A stretch of DNA of 64,000 bases from Lysobacteraceae bacterium (GCA_023657465.1 JAGTJX010000001.1:396358-460357), one strand, 5' to 3'. Shown: positions 19,255 through 28,523, counted from the first letter of the stretch. Notes: generated from the sequence alone by a model not told the origin. Program-made: numbers and translations.

Positions 19255-21230
19255 ACTTCTTCCGTGAGTGACTCTGGAGCTTCTAAAAGATTCCCGTAAC
19301 TTACATTAAACTTCTTCTGATCACTCATTTTACTTTTACGTCCTAATTGATCTACAGCTCTTACAGAAAACTTATACTCACCTTCTTCTAACTGAGAGAG
19401 CGTGAGTTTTAAGTCTGTCGTTTCTTTGTCTAACACGAGCTTAGGTTGGTTTTTGTTGTCCACTTTGAAAACTTGCAGTTCATATTTATTAGCCCGATCA
19501 GCCTTGTTCCATACTAACACAGGCACTTGATTAGGAGTTTCAACTTTAAATATTTCTCCGCCTGATTCAAGTCCTTGTACGACAGGCTGTTCGGGTGGAG
19601 GAAATGGGAGAACTTCAAACTGTTGGATAGAACTCATCTTAACCGTTTGCCCATCAGGGTTAATGAGCTTTACTCGCCAATACGTTTTTCCGTTTTTGTT
19701 TTTAGGTTTGATCTGTATTTCTGTTTTCCCTCCAAGCACTTCTTCTGCTGTTGTTTTTTCAAAACCAACAGAATCTGATGCTTCAAACTTAAATTGATAA
19801 CCACTTTCAACAAGTGGATCCTTTTCCCAAGCCATATTAATAGAAGGTGATTCATCCCAATACTCAAACTTTTTTTTCATTTCTGGAGATTTAATATTAA
19901 TCACAGAGTCAGTTAAGAGCGATATTTTCACTGGTTTTGCAGTACTTATCACTTTATCTAGAACGAGAGCGGAGACACTTACCTCATAAAAACCTGGTTG
20001 AAGGGAGAAAACGGGTGAAACTGTATCCCCTGTTTTTATTATCTTTTCAGTTCCTGAACCACCCTGTTGTTTGAGTTTAAGCTCATAAACAATTTCTTCA
20101 CTTTTCACACTACTTTGCCAACTCACAGATATCGGTTTGTCCTGTTCTAACTGAATGACTGAGCCTTCTTTGATATTTTCAAGTTTTAGGTCTATTTGAT
20201 TGGTATTTTTTATATCGACATTAGCAACAGTACTTGTCACAAATTGAGAGCCTAAAACTGATTTAATTCTCCAGAACTGCCTTCCTGATTCTAGATCTTG
20301 AATTGTTGTAAACCCAGTTCTTGGATCAATTTCAATTACTTTTGGATTTTTAAAATCTTCATTAGAAGATAGCTCTAACTCAAACTTCCCTCTCGTGTTT
20401 TCATTCATTGATGAAGGAATATTCCATTTGAACTTAATTTGTGTTTTAGGACTTAAAACCGATACACTGGTGTTGTTTGGAGCTGTCGGAGTGATTTTAG
20501 CTAACTCAAACACATTAAATTGCTTAACCGCACTGACTGCTACACCTGCAGACTTAATTCTCCAGTAAAACTTCCCTGCAGAAAATTTCAATTTTCCTTC
20601 GTTATTTGAGCCTACAGAGACCTGAGTCGTTTTTCCTTTGAACTCAGGTGAACTGGAGATCTCTAAAACAACTTCCTTACTTGCAACGCCTTGAGCAGTC
20701 CAAGAAAAGTGAACCTCTGTCTTCTCTCCCTGAGATATAATTGTTTCTAAATTATCCGGTTTAGCTAGCTGTACAGAGAGCTCTTCGACTATAGTATTCC
20801 CAGATTCATCTTTTGAAATCTTTGAATCCTTACCACCTTCTTTTACTAATGCAGTTCCTTGAAGAAAGCTTAAAGAAAGATTTTCAGTGTTATCAACTAA
20901 TATTAAACTGTTTTCACCTAGTTCAAGCGTTTTGCCATTATTAAAATGAACAGTTGCGGCGCTTCCCTCTCCTGTTCTTACGTATTCTTTTCTACGAACT
21001 TCTTCACTAAGAGTCGCCTCCTGCCAAACATAGCTTGATGATGGTCTTTTCCTTACTCGTTGGTCTTTTCTCTCTATTGTTGCTAATACTTCACCTGTCG
21101 ACTCGTAGGATTGGATGTAGTCTCGATAGAGAAGAACTGACCCAGTTAGGGCTACAAAAAAACACAAAAGAGCGATCCATTTACGTTTTGGATCATCTTT
21201 TTGAAAGTCTGTGTTGGCTGTTGTTTCCAC
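19248..21230 (-). CDS. FecR-domain protein with fibronectin-like repeats
   Basis: A 660-residue envelope protein with an N-terminal membrane anchor (WIALLCFFVALTGSVLLYRDYI, about 17-38). A FecR domain follows (EYVRTGEGSAATVHFNNGKTLELGENSLILVDN, about 85-118), then about 500 residues of repeated Ig/fibronectin-III-like modules marked by GKFYWRIKSAG, GRQFWRIKS, GKTYWRVKL and GEYKFSVRAVD. The recurring F/YWRIK signature shows internal duplication. In other bacteria FecR domains sense or relay envelope signals; here no sigma factor is adjacent. The start is 23 bases from that of the divergent cyclase, so the two promoters must overlap. Confidence 0.82.
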   Translation of the reverse strand: METTANTDFQKDDPKRKWIALLCFFVALTGSVLLYRDYIQSYESTGEVLATIERKDQRVRKRPSSSYVWQEATLSEEVRRKEYVRTGEGSAATVHFNNGKTLELGENSLILVDNTENLSLSFLQGTALVKEGGKDSKISKDESGNTIVEELSVQLAKPDNLETIISQGEKTEVHFSWTAQGVASKEVVLEISSSPEFKGKTTQVSVGSNNEGKLKFSAGKFYWRIKSAGVAVSAVKQFNVFELAKITPTAPNNTSVSVLSPKTQIKFKWNIPSSMNENTRGKFELELSSNEDFKNPKVIEIDPRTGFTTIQDLESGRQFWRIKSVLGSQFVTSTVANVDIKNTNQIDLKLENIKEGSVIQLEQDKPISVSWQSSVKSEEIVYELKLKQQGGSGTEKIIKTGDTVSPVFSLQPGFYEVSVSALVLDKVISTAKPVKISLLTDSVINIKSPEMKKKFEYWDESPSINMAWEKDPLVESGYQFKFEASDSVGFEKTTAEEVLGGKTEIQIKPKNKNGKTYWRVKLINPDGQTVKMSSIQQFEVLPFPPPEQPVVQGLESGGEIFKVETPNQVPVLVWNKADRANKYELQVFKVDNKNQPKLVLDKETTDLKLTLSQLEEGEYKFSVRAVDQLGRKSKMSDQKKFNVSYGNLLEAPESLTEEVQ

Positions 21231-21253
21231 CTCATATTAGAATAGATGTAATC

Positions 21254-23092
21254 ATGACATCACTCAAGTCGAAGATTCGTTTAACTATCGGTGCAAAGCT
21301 TATTGGTCTTATTGCGATTTTACTCTTAAGCTCTGTTGTCAGTCTCGTGTGGATCTCGACTAAGCTCTTCTCTGAAGACAATACCGCGCTCATCCAACAA
21401 ATGAATCTCGATACTGCTTCAGACACAGCAAATACAGTGCGAGAGGTTTTTGACGGTTTAAACGAGCGATCCAAAGTATTAGGAACTCTGCTTCTCGAAG
21501 AGATGAAAAACCATTCATCCGAGAAGAAGGTAACTGATGCATTTTATGGAAAAGATAAAGACCTTCTTGCTCTCTATATAGTGAGAAGAAGAGATGGAGA
21601 AAAGTTTGGAATTATTAAACGAGCAATATCTGATTCACTTAAAAGCTTTTCCGACGAAGAGGGTGAAATTCTTTTTAAAGCCATATTGGACGGCTACAGA
21701 AGCGGTCTTTCTCAAGTATTTAATGGCGAACCACTCATTTCAACTCTCTCTCTTCCTGACGCACTTCCGGGAATGTTTTTTGCTCTACCGTTTGTTCAAT
21801 CAGGCAATACATTTTCAAATATCATTGTTGGAGTTGTGCGACAGGGTAAGTTTTTAAAATCCATCGGTGAAGGCGGTCTTATTACGAGCTTTCTGGTCGA
21901 TGCCCAGGGACGAGTTCTCATTCACCCTGATCAAACTAAAAATAAAATCGGAGAAAATCTTTCTACTCTTCCGATTGTTAAGCAAATGCTAGACGGTAAA
22001 AGCAATAATGGTCAAACCAGGTATTTTAATCCTTCTACAAATGCTTGGCACTTAGGTGCGTTTAAACTAGTTGGATTCTCTGGTCTCGGTGTGATTTCTG
22101 AAGTTTTTGAAGCCAAAGCCTTTGAAGCAGCTGACCGGGTTCGTTATCGCTCCCTACTAGTGGCTGCCATTATTCTTAGTTTTTCTTTTTTCTTAGGATA
22201 TCTATACTCTGGTACGATCACTTGGCCAATTCGTGAACTTGTTCATGTTTCTCATAGAATCTCTCAGGGGGATTTTAACATTCATCTAAAACCGAAATCT
22301 CAAGATGAAGTCGCTCAGCTCTCTCTCGCATTTAACGAAATGGCTAAGGGACTAGAAGAGAGAGCTAAGGTTAAAGCAACTTTCAGTAAGTTCCATAGTA
22401 AGGAAATTGCAGAGAAGCTCATGTCTGGCGAAGTTAAACTTGGTGGTGAAAGAAAAGTCGCTACCATTTTCTTCAGCGACGTTCGTGGATTTACTTCCAT
22501 GAGCGAATCTATGCAACCAGAACAAGTCGTTGAAATGCTAAACGAATACATGACACGCATGGTGGAAATCATTCAAAGGAACAAAGGTATTGTCGATAAA
22601 TACGTTGGAGACGCAATCATGGCTCTCTGGGGAATTCCTCTTACCGGAGATGACGATACTTACAATGCTCTTAAAGCCTGTATTGAGATGCGAGTAGAGC
22701 TTCAAAAATTAAATGAATTAAGAATTTCTCGTGGTCAGAATGCGCTTCGTATAGGAATGGGTCTCAATCGTGGCCAGGTAATTGCTGGAAACATTGGATC
22801 TGAAGCAAAGATGGAATATACAGTAATCGGCGATGCCGTAAACACTGCTTCTCGAATGGAATCTATGACTAAAGAATACGGAACAGATCTTCTGATTCCG
22901 AAGACGATCTATGATGTACTCAAAGGTAAATTTATTTTTGAACAAGCTGAGAGCGCAAAAGTTAAAGGAAAAGCCGAGGCAATTGAAGTCTTCAAGGTCA
23001 AAGGATATATCGATTCTTCTGGAAAAGAGATTTTGGTAGAAACTGAATACAGCACCTATGGAAAAGAGAAGAGTGATAAGTCGGCTCACTAG
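21254..23092 (+). CDS. membrane sensor adenylate/guanylate cyclase (class III)
   Basis: The 612-residue protein has a first membrane helix (IGAKLIGLIAILLLSSVVSLVW), a large periplasmic dCache-like sensor (about 35-290, including LVDAQGRVLIHPDQ), and a second helix (SLLVAAIILSFSFFLGYLY). A HAMP domain (ITWPIRELVHVSHRISQGDF) and a class III cyclase domain follow. The two metal-binding aspartates lie in TIFFSDVRGFT and KYVGDAIMALWG, with IGDAVNTASRME near the end. I start at the ATG at 21254; the longer frame starting at 21035 overlaps the divergent gene. It makes cAMP or cGMP in response to an unknown periplasmic signal. Neighbours on both sides are fibronectin-type envelope proteins. Confidence 0.9.
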   Translation: MTSLKSKIRLTIGAKLIGLIAILLLSSVVSLVWISTKLFSEDNTALIQQMNLDTASDTANTVREVFDGLNERSKVLGTLLLEEMKNHSSEKKVTDAFYGKDKDLLALYIVRRRDGEKFGIIKRAISDSLKSFSDEEGEILFKAILDGYRSGLSQVFNGEPLISTLSLPDALPGMFFALPFVQSGNTFSNIIVGVVRQGKFLKSIGEGGLITSFLVDAQGRVLIHPDQTKNKIGENLSTLPIVKQMLDGKSNNGQTRYFNPSTNAWHLGAFKLVGFSGLGVISEVFEAKAFEAADRVRYRSLLVAAIILSFSFFLGYLYSGTITWPIRELVHVSHRISQGDFNIHLKPKSQDEVAQLSLAFNEMAKGLEERAKVKATFSKFHSKEIAEKLMSGEVKLGGERKVATIFFSDVRGFTSMSESMQPEQVVEMLNEYMTRMVEIIQRNKGIVDKYVGDAIMALWGIPLTGDDDTYNALKACIEMRVELQKLNELRISRGQNALRIGMGLNRGQVIAGNIGSEAKMEYTVIGDAVNTASRMESMTKEYGTDLLIPKTIYDVLKGKFIFEQAESAKVKGKAEAIEVFKVKGYIDSSGKEILVETEYSTYGKEKSDKSAH

Positions 23093-23105
23093 CGCTGCTA
23101 GTTCG

Positions 23106-25418
23106 TTAGTAAGTGACTCCGAAACGATATCTGAGTAATCCAAGAGTTCCATAATTTTGCCTAGAAATACTCACTGTACTAGATTGAGTAACTCTTTGAG
23201 ACTCCCAAAAACTCTCTATCCCAAACTCAAGACTCTTGTAAATGGGGTGAAACACCTTGGCTCTCACTACACCCATAGAAGGATATTGATACTGCCCAGA
23301 AACTGAAAGCATTGTTTTGTTTAAAAGTTTTCTTATTTCGAGTTCTACCGTTGGCCCTATTACTGATCTTACATCTGTGGTTCCGTCGTTATTGATTTGT
23401 AAGTAAGACTTCTGAGCGGCACCAAGCTTACCTATGAGAATTAACCCGCCAAGAACATTTAAATAATACCTTTGATTAAGAGCTACTCCCATTTCAATTG
23501 CTGTTCGGTCAGACAAATTGTGTAAGTAATAACTCGACTCTAAATCAAAAGATACTCCTGTGTACCTTCCAAGCCAGTATTCTCCCCTAACACCGTTTCT
23601 AAATGATATTCCATTTGCTTGATTTGTTGTTGTAGGAAGACCAGCTGGTGTTGACACAGTTGTAGTAGTCATTGGCATCACACCTCCTGCGATTTCAAGA
23701 ACTCCATGATTAGCTTTGAGTGGGTCTCTCGTAACTGGATCAAGTTCAGTCGTGTTAATATTTGCTATTTTTCTTGTTCCTTCGCTGAGTCTCTCACTCA
23801 CATTGAAACTATTCATGTCCCCAAATTTGTATTTTACTGAGACATCGATAGCGGCGCTATTTCCTAAGAATCTATCAGGATTAGTTCCGTTTCCACTGAA
23901 TATTTGCCTTAAGTCGTATCGGACACCAAGTGCAGCTGAAATCTTAGGACTGAGGTGATGAGTAATCTCTAAATGTGGCCTTAAGACTCCACTCTCCCAG
24001 TACCGAGCAATACTTGAGCCATCAGAAGAAGCCAGAGGTCTAAAGTAAAGAACTCCAAGATCTAAGTCAAAATCTTCGCTCAACGGCTTGATCGCTCCAA
24101 TTTCAGAAACTATTCCATAGTAAGGAATGAGTGAACTATTTGGTTTAAAAAATGTGCCTGAACCAAATCCTGATTTAAAATAAAACTTCCAAGCGCTTAC
24201 ACTCTGACTGAATCTCCATCTTGTTTTGGCCATGAGGCCAAAAATATTTAAACTAAAGTTACTATTCTGTGTATTAAACGTAAGACTCTCGTAAAATCCT
24301 TCTACTCCAATATTTTTTGATAACCAATATTCACCTTTGACATTAAATCCCCAACCCATTCCCGTTGATGATCCGCCTCCGTTTGTTCTTGGGCCCTCTA
24401 GTCTGCCAGAAAATTGCATATTGTTAGCGCCGATCTGAATAGCTCCTTCGCCGACTTTTCCAACTCCCTGATCAGGTACAGGACTGAATTCTAACTCCGA
24501 TGTTGCACTCTGATCTCCGTTACTTGCAATGGCTCTTACTTTCCAGCGGTACTTATGTGAGAGCTTAGAGATCGGGACTTCCAACTCATTCTTATCTACA
24601 GTCCACGTTCTCTCTCTTGTTCCAGATGCAATTGATCTTCCATCAATTGGTTCTAGAGAGACTTCATACTTGTCTGCACCTTTTACATTCTTCCAAGCAA
24701 GTCTGATGTTAGAATCTTCGGACATCGATATATAGCCATAAGGCTCTAGACCTATTGGTTGCTCGACCTTTGGTTTTTCTTTTGGTTTGGATTCAGCAAC
24801 TGTTGGTGAGTTTCTGTTTTCACTGACAATGAGTGAGACTGGTTTTACTACTTTAGATCCGATTTTTTTATATCCCGCCTCAATGAGTGAAGAAACACTA
24901 TATTCAAACTGTCCCACAGGCAGTTGATCGATTTTGACTTTTGTTCCTGTAATTTCTTTTTTGTATACAGACTCACCTGTGACTTTGTTTTTTACTTCGA
25001 TTTGATAGAGTTTTACAAAATCGACATTTTTCCACTTAATTGAAACTCCTGGAAATACTCCCTTGTGTTCGATTATTTCTGGTGTCTCACCCGACTCCAA
25101 TTGTGGTGCCGGGGCAGTAACGATCAAGTTTTTACCGACGCTCCATCTACCACCCCTACGGAGTTTATCAATCGCTCTTATTCTATAGGCATAGGCACCA
25201 GGATCAAGGCTGGTCTCAAACGCTGTTTTTGGGAGTTTCTGAAGAATGATTTCTTTTCCATTTTGGGTGATTTCGACTTCATATTGAGTGGCGCCCTTCA
25301 CCTCAGACCACTTGATGGTTATTGGCTTGGCTTGTAATATAGGAGAGTTAATAGACAATATAGCGGCCCATAGGCTCGCTTTAACAAATATACGTCTATA
25401 GGCACTATAAAGTTCCAC
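23106..25418 (-). CDS. fibronectin-like / double outer-membrane beta-barrel protein
   Basis: The 770-residue exported protein has a signal peptide (ends about residue 30, SPILQAKP). Three or four fibronectin-III-like modules follow to about residue 310 (ITIKWSEVKGATQYEVEI, VSIKWKNVDFVKLYQIEV, IRLAWKNVKGADKYEVSL). After a low-complexity linker come two related beta-barrel-like regions. Each has the same opening motif, VKGEYWLSKNIGV (about 360) and VRGEYWLGRYTGV (about 615), which suggests duplication of a barrel. The C-terminus LLRYRFGVTY ends in an aromatic residue, as outer-membrane proteins do. It is convergent with the cyclase gene, 13 bases apart. Function unknown; an adhesin or surface-structure role is possible. 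Confidence 0.75.
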   Translation of the reverse strand: MELYSAYRRIFVKASLWAAILSINSPILQAKPITIKWSEVKGATQYEVEITQNGKEIILQKLPKTAFETSLDPGAYAYRIRAIDKLRRGGRWSVGKNLIVTAPAPQLESGETPEIIEHKGVFPGVSIKWKNVDFVKLYQIEVKNKVTGESVYKKEITGTKVKIDQLPVGQFEYSVSSLIEAGYKKIGSKVVKPVSLIVSENRNSPTVAESKPKEKPKVEQPIGLEPYGYISMSEDSNIRLAWKNVKGADKYEVSLEPIDGRSIASGTRERTWTVDKNELEVPISKLSHKYRWKVRAIASNGDQSATSELEFSPVPDQGVGKVGEGAIQIGANNMQFSGRLEGPRTNGGGSSTGMGWGFNVKGEYWLSKNIGVEGFYESLTFNTQNSNFSLNIFGLMAKTRWRFSQSVSAWKFYFKSGFGSGTFFKPNSSLIPYYGIVSEIGAIKPLSEDFDLDLGVLYFRPLASSDGSSIARYWESGVLRPHLEITHHLSPKISAALGVRYDLRQIFSGNGTNPDRFLGNSAAIDVSVKYKFGDMNSFNVSERLSEGTRKIANINTTELDPVTRDPLKANHGVLEIAGGVMPMTTTTVSTPAGLPTTTNQANGISFRNGVRGEYWLGRYTGVSFDLESSYYLHNLSDRTAIEMGVALNQRYYLNVLGGLILIGKLGAAQKSYLQINNDGTTDVRSVIGPTVELEIRKLLNKTMLSVSGQYQYPSMGVVRAKVFHPIYKSLEFGIESFWESQRVTQSSTVSISRQNYGTLGLLRYRFGVTY

Positions 25419-25524
25419 GTCTCCCTATCGGAGCAGCTCAATAAATTCTTTATGTTTTCAGATAGTTAAGATAGGTTAATATTGTAGACTACAACTAATT
25501 TACTCTGGTATTATATCAATAAAT

Positions 25525-26934
25525 ATGTGGCCTAGGTCTTTTAGCCTCATTTTAAAAACTTCATTCTTAGCCGCCATTGCGGCTTCTACTCAGTCTTGTT
25601 CTCTGATGAGGGCGACTGCAATACTTACTCTCTCTGGAGTACCAGGTGCTTTTACTCTAAAAATTTTTTCCCCTAGCGCTTCAGTAAACGCAGTTACAAA
25701 AATTGTTACAGACCCATACGGAAATTCATACATCACTGGAGTGACAACTGGCGTAATATCTCCAGCAACTATTCTAGCTGCTGGTGGAGGACAAGAAATT
25801 TTTGTTTCCAAAGTCGACTCATCAGGAACTGTACTCTGGACTACACAGTTCGGAGGAGGAGCAAATGATGTTGCCAAAGGAATCGCACTTGATAGTGAGC
25901 TCAATGTTTATATCGCAGGAAAAATCTCTGGTTTTCCTGGAAGCTACTGCAACTCATCTAACATTCGCGTAGGTTTAACTGACTCCTTTCTTATGAAACT
26001 CGCGAACTCTAACGGACAATGTGCATGGATAAGAAATTGGGGCATACCCTTTCAAACCTCTTGGGCAAATGCGATTGCCATAGATCGAAACAATAGTATT
26101 TATGTAGCTGGAGAAACAAACTATTTCGGTACAGGCAACTGTATGATCAACTCAATGTGCTCTGGTATTGCTCAAAATTCTTATATTAAAAAATTTCATA
26201 AAAACGGAACAACGAGTATTTATGGACTTTGGAATGGACCTATAAATACAGGCGGACTAGAAGTTGGCTCGTTTGGTGCTGCAACCAGTAGAATCACTGG
26301 TATTGTGATCGACAGTAATTTAGACGTTATTGTAAGTGGAACTACTACGGGTGCATATTTCGGGTATTCTTTAATGGGTGGACAAGATATTTTCCTTCTC
26401 AAAATTTCAGGATATGACGCTTCAACTATTTGGGTGCGGCAGTATGGCGGTGCGAATACCGATGAAATTACAGACCTAGCCATTGACTCAAAGGATAATG
26501 TTTATTTTGTTGGAAGTATCAAAAGCTCATCTTTCTGGGGTCCAGTATATGGCCTCACTGACGGTTATATTGCGAAAGTTACAACCGCAGGAGACTTCTG
26601 TTGGGTCTATAAATACGGTTCGGCCGTGAATGACTTCTATTTAAATGTTAACATCGACTATCAAGACAATATTTATATTTATGGAATTACTATGGGTGGA
26701 TACGCCAACCCCTCTCTTATAGGTATTAATCAAGATATAATTTTTATTAAAATGGACTCTAACAAAAATGTATTCTGGTCAAAGCAAATTGGTGAAGCCG
26801 GTAAATATCAAAACCAAATAATAGATTCCAGCGGACTCAGTAGCGATATTTATGGTTATGTTACTTATGCAGGCGACACGTTTGGAAATACTGTGGGTGG
26901 CAATGGTTTCCTAACGCGAGTGAAGTTTGATTAA
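25525..26934 (+). CDS. SBBP-repeat beta-propeller lipoprotein
   Basis: A 469-residue exported protein with a hydrophobic leader and a weak lipobox ending in Cys25 (AASTQSC). The body is made of SBBP/NHL-like repeats, each of the form FVSKVDSSGTVLWTTQFGGGANDVAKGIALDSELNVYIAGK. Clear copies occur near residues 90-130, 195-215, 285-335 and 340-380, and the fold should be a beta-propeller. Such repeats usually mediate binding at the cell surface. It is the last host gene before the integrated element: its stop lies 6 bases from the proposed left attachment site. Confidence 0.78.
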   Translation: MWPRSFSLILKTSFLAAIAASTQSCSLMRATAILTLSGVPGAFTLKIFSPSASVNAVTKIVTDPYGNSYITGVTTGVISPATILAAGGGQEIFVSKVDSSGTVLWTTQFGGGANDVAKGIALDSELNVYIAGKISGFPGSYCNSSNIRVGLTDSFLMKLANSNGQCAWIRNWGIPFQTSWANAIAIDRNNSIYVAGETNYFGTGNCMINSMCSGIAQNSYIKKFHKNGTTSIYGLWNGPINTGGLEVGSFGAATSRITGIVIDSNLDVIVSGTTTGAYFGYSLMGGQDIFLLKISGYDASTIWVRQYGGANTDEITDLAIDSKDNVYFVGSIKSSSFWGPVYGLTDGYIAKVTTAGDFCWVYKYGSAVNDFYLNVNIDYQDNIYIYGITMGGYANPSLIGINQDIIFIKMDSNKNVFWSKQIGEAGKYQNQIIDSSGLSSDIYGYVTYAGDTFGNTVGGNGFLTRVKFD

Positions 26935-26940
26935 AATTCA

Positions 26941-27231
26941 AATGGCGGCCGCCGTCTTACATTGATCGAACCACTGGTTGTGGTCAGGAAATACACCAAT
27001 TTCTGGGGAAAACGCCAGGTCGATTTAAAAGAACTCTATGATCTGCGTTTTAAAACAGGCCTTTTACTGCGGGAATTGACCGCAAGGCTTGGAATCTCCA
27101 GAAGTACCCTGATCGACGACCTAAAGAAGGCGGAGGCGATGTATGGAAAGTTTGATTCAAAAGTGCATGGGGATCGCGCTGACGACGGTTCTGGGGCTGA
27201 TGCTCGCGCATCCGGCGACTTGGAGAGTTGA
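26941..27231 (+). CDS. detached C-terminal tail of the serine recombinase (HTH), separated by integration
   Basis: The frame is open from the left border and reads NGGRRLTLIEPLVV, then KYTNFWGKRQVDLKELYDLRFKTGLLLRELTARLGISRSTLIDDLKKAE. The latter is a helix-turn-helix typical of a DNA-binding tail. There is no good start codon (only a TTG at 26962 without a ribosome-binding site). The recombinase at the other end reaches the border as LQNGG in the same codon phase. Joining the two ends in a circle would therefore give one continuous protein, LQNGGRRLTLIEPL. The last about 30 residues overlap the next small gene. I treat it as the part lost from the recombinase on integration; an independent gene is less likely. 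Confidence 0.55.
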   Translation, partial: NGGRRLTLIEPLVVVRKYTNFWGKRQVDLKELYDLRFKTGLLLRELTARLGISRSTLIDDLKKAEAMYGKFDSKVHGDRADDGSGADARASGDLES

Positions 27232-27331
27232 GTTAGCCAAACTTCAGTACTCAATTCTGAAGGAAACGATCAGCACCCGAAATTGGGGCAATCCGTCGAT
27301 TTTTAAGAATCACCACATCGTTAAAAAATAA
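27143..27331 (+). CDS. small single-pass membrane protein
   Basis: A 62-residue product starting at an ATG with a GGAGG site 6 bases upstream. It has one hydrophobic segment (GIALTTVLGLMLAHPATW, about 10-27) and a polar tail ending NWGNPSIFKNHHIVKK. It overlaps the detached recombinase tail by 89 bases in another frame. The strong ribosome-binding site and the extension of about 100 bases past the overlap support it. I do not recognise a family; small membrane peptides are common in such elements. Confidence 0.45.
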   Translation: MESLIQKCMGIALTTVLGLMLAHPATWRVELAKLQYSILKETISTRNWGNPSIFKNHHIVKK

Positions 27332-27412
27332 TGACTTTTGGCCGAACGTCCGCGCTTTGCCCCGATGGGTGCAATTGCGCGTAAAGCAGTTCTTTGAAAA
27401 CTAAATAGAAAT

Positions 27413-27441
27413 GCCCTGACTGGATTGGCGCCAGTAAGGGC
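27413..27441 (+). promoter_or_regulatory. hairpin upstream of the toxin-antitoxin operon
   Basis: GCCCT-g-ACTGG pairs with CCAGT-a-AGGGC around a 7-base loop, a ten-base-pair stem with one mismatch. It lies about 90 bases before the AbrB-like antitoxin start. A GGAGG site (27468-27472) then an ATG (27482) of a 32-codon open frame follow, and that frame overlaps the antitoxin start. This could be an operator or an RNA leader structure for the pair. Confidence 0.4.
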
Positions 27442-27528
27442 TAAAACCCAATAAAATCAACTTTAACGGAGGCACTTGCCCATGAACGTTAAAAATGCTA
27501 ATCTTACCAGTAAGAACGAGGTAATTTT

Positions 27529-27789
27529 ATGGCCGCTTATGCAACGACAAAGCTCTCATCCAAAGGTCAGGTTGTGATCCCTGAAGACATTAGAGATCAG
27601 CTCCATTTAAAAGAGGGCGATCAGTTTGTGGTCTTCGGCCAAGGCGATTCGGTCATTTTAAAATCGATTACGCCGCCTTCGCTCGATGAATTTAAGGGTT
27701 TACTCTCTGATGCCAGGGCTGCTGCCAAAAAGGCCAAAGGAAAGCCAAGCGACGTTAAAGCCGCCATCAAAAGGGCTCGTAAGTCTTGA
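27529..27789 (+). CDS. AbrB/MazE/SpoVT-family antitoxin
   Basis: An 86-residue protein with the swapped-hairpin AbrB DNA-binding fold: TKLSSKGQVVIPEDIRDQLHLKEGDQFVVFGQGDSVILK (7-45). The remaining 40 residues are helical and lysine/alanine-rich, as expected for the toxin-neutralising tail. The stop overlaps the toxin start (TTGA), so toxin and antitoxin are translationally coupled. The pair probably autoregulates and stabilises the integrated element (inference from the general behaviour of such modules). Confidence 0.88.
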   Translation: MAAYATTKLSSKGQVVIPEDIRDQLHLKEGDQFVVFGQGDSVILKSITPPSLDEFKGLLSDARAAAKKAKGKPSDVKAAIKRARKS

Positions 27790-28187
27790 TTCGAGCTGTC
27801 ATCGATACCAACGTTTTTGCATCGGGGATATTTTGGAAGGGCCCACCCTACAAGATTTTGGATGCGTGGGTAGTAGGCAAATTTAAGATGATTGCTACAG
27901 CCGAAATTTTGAATGAATACGAAACCGTGATCGGGGATCTGTCGACTCGCTACGGATACACCGAGAAACAGCGGATTTTGGAACTCGTCAAACTCAACGC
28001 GGAATTTGTATCGCCAGTCCTTTTCACCAAACCCGTGTGTCGTGATCCCAAAGACGATATGTTTTTGTCGGCAGCGTTGGCTGGAAATGCGAAATATCTC
28101 GTGTCTGGTGATAAGGACTTGCTCGTTATTGATGTATTTAAGGGGATCTCGATCATCAAACCAAAAGAGTTTTTATCGAAGCTTTAA
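27786..28187 (+). CDS. PIN-domain toxin (COG1569-like)
   Basis: A 133-residue PIN nuclease. The metal-binding acidic residues are recognisable in AVIDTNVFASGIFWKGPPYKIL (Asp7), in ILNEYETV, in CRDPKDDMFLSAAL, and in VSGDKDLL. This arrangement is that of the 'putative toxin-antitoxin system toxin component, PIN family' group. It starts at a TTG overlapping the antitoxin stop by 4 bases. It is expected to cleave RNA when the antitoxin is lost. No lesion is seen, so the pair looks functional. Confidence 0.88.
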   Translation: MIRAVIDTNVFASGIFWKGPPYKILDAWVVGKFKMIATAEILNEYETVIGDLSTRYGYTEKQRILELVKLNAEFVSPVLFTKPVCRDPKDDMFLSAALAGNAKYLVSGDKDLLVIDVFKGISIIKPKEFLSKL

Positions 28188-28193
28188 AATGCA

Positions 28194-28224
28194 ACCGCCC
28201 AGAAAACCAAGTTTTCCAGGCGGT
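28194..28224 (+). terminator. hairpin after the toxin gene
   Basis: ACCGCC pairs with GGCGGT and the inner GAAAAC with GTTTTC, starting 7 bases after the PIN-toxin stop. The stem is strong but the following T-run is weak, so it may act as an imperfect terminator, or serve either direction between the convergent genes. Confidence 0.5.
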
Positions 28225-28268
28225 CGTTAAAATTCGGTCTAGTGTCGAGCCAGTGGCTCACAGACTAG

Positions 28269-28523
28269 TTATTTTTGAACAAAAATAAGCTCAACTACTG
28301 AAGTCTCTTTAATTGTTCTCGTTTTAAGGTCAAAGCCAGATTCTGCAAGCTGGCCGATTACAGTCAACTCACTTAAATCGTCAGAAATAGGTAGAGGTTT
28401 ACCATTTGAGCATACTGAGAACTTTATTAATCTATCGTTCTCCATTGTTACTCTGCATGCATTTCCAGCGAAAGCACTCGTTGAACTTGCTATCATCAAC
28501 ATTCCTAAAATTACATTTTTCAT
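28269..28523 (-). CDS. small secreted protein of unknown function
   Basis: An 84-residue product with a clear signal peptide (MKNVILGMLMIASSTSAFA, cleavage before GNAC). The mature 64 residues hold two cysteines (CRVTMENDRLIKFSVC) that could form a disulfide, and end ETSVVELIFVQK. A weak AAGGAA-type site precedes the ATG. It lies inside the integrated element and is convergent with the toxin gene. I do not recognise a family. Confidence 0.55.
   Translation of the reverse strand: MKNVILGMLMIASSTSAFAGNACRVTMENDRLIKFSVCSNGKPLPISDDLSELTVIGQLAESGFDLKTRTIKETSVVELIFVQK

Noticed and set aside
21035..21253. N-terminal extension of the cyclase
   Set aside because: It would lie fully inside the divergent FecR-domain gene, and the ATG at 21254 directly precedes the membrane helix.
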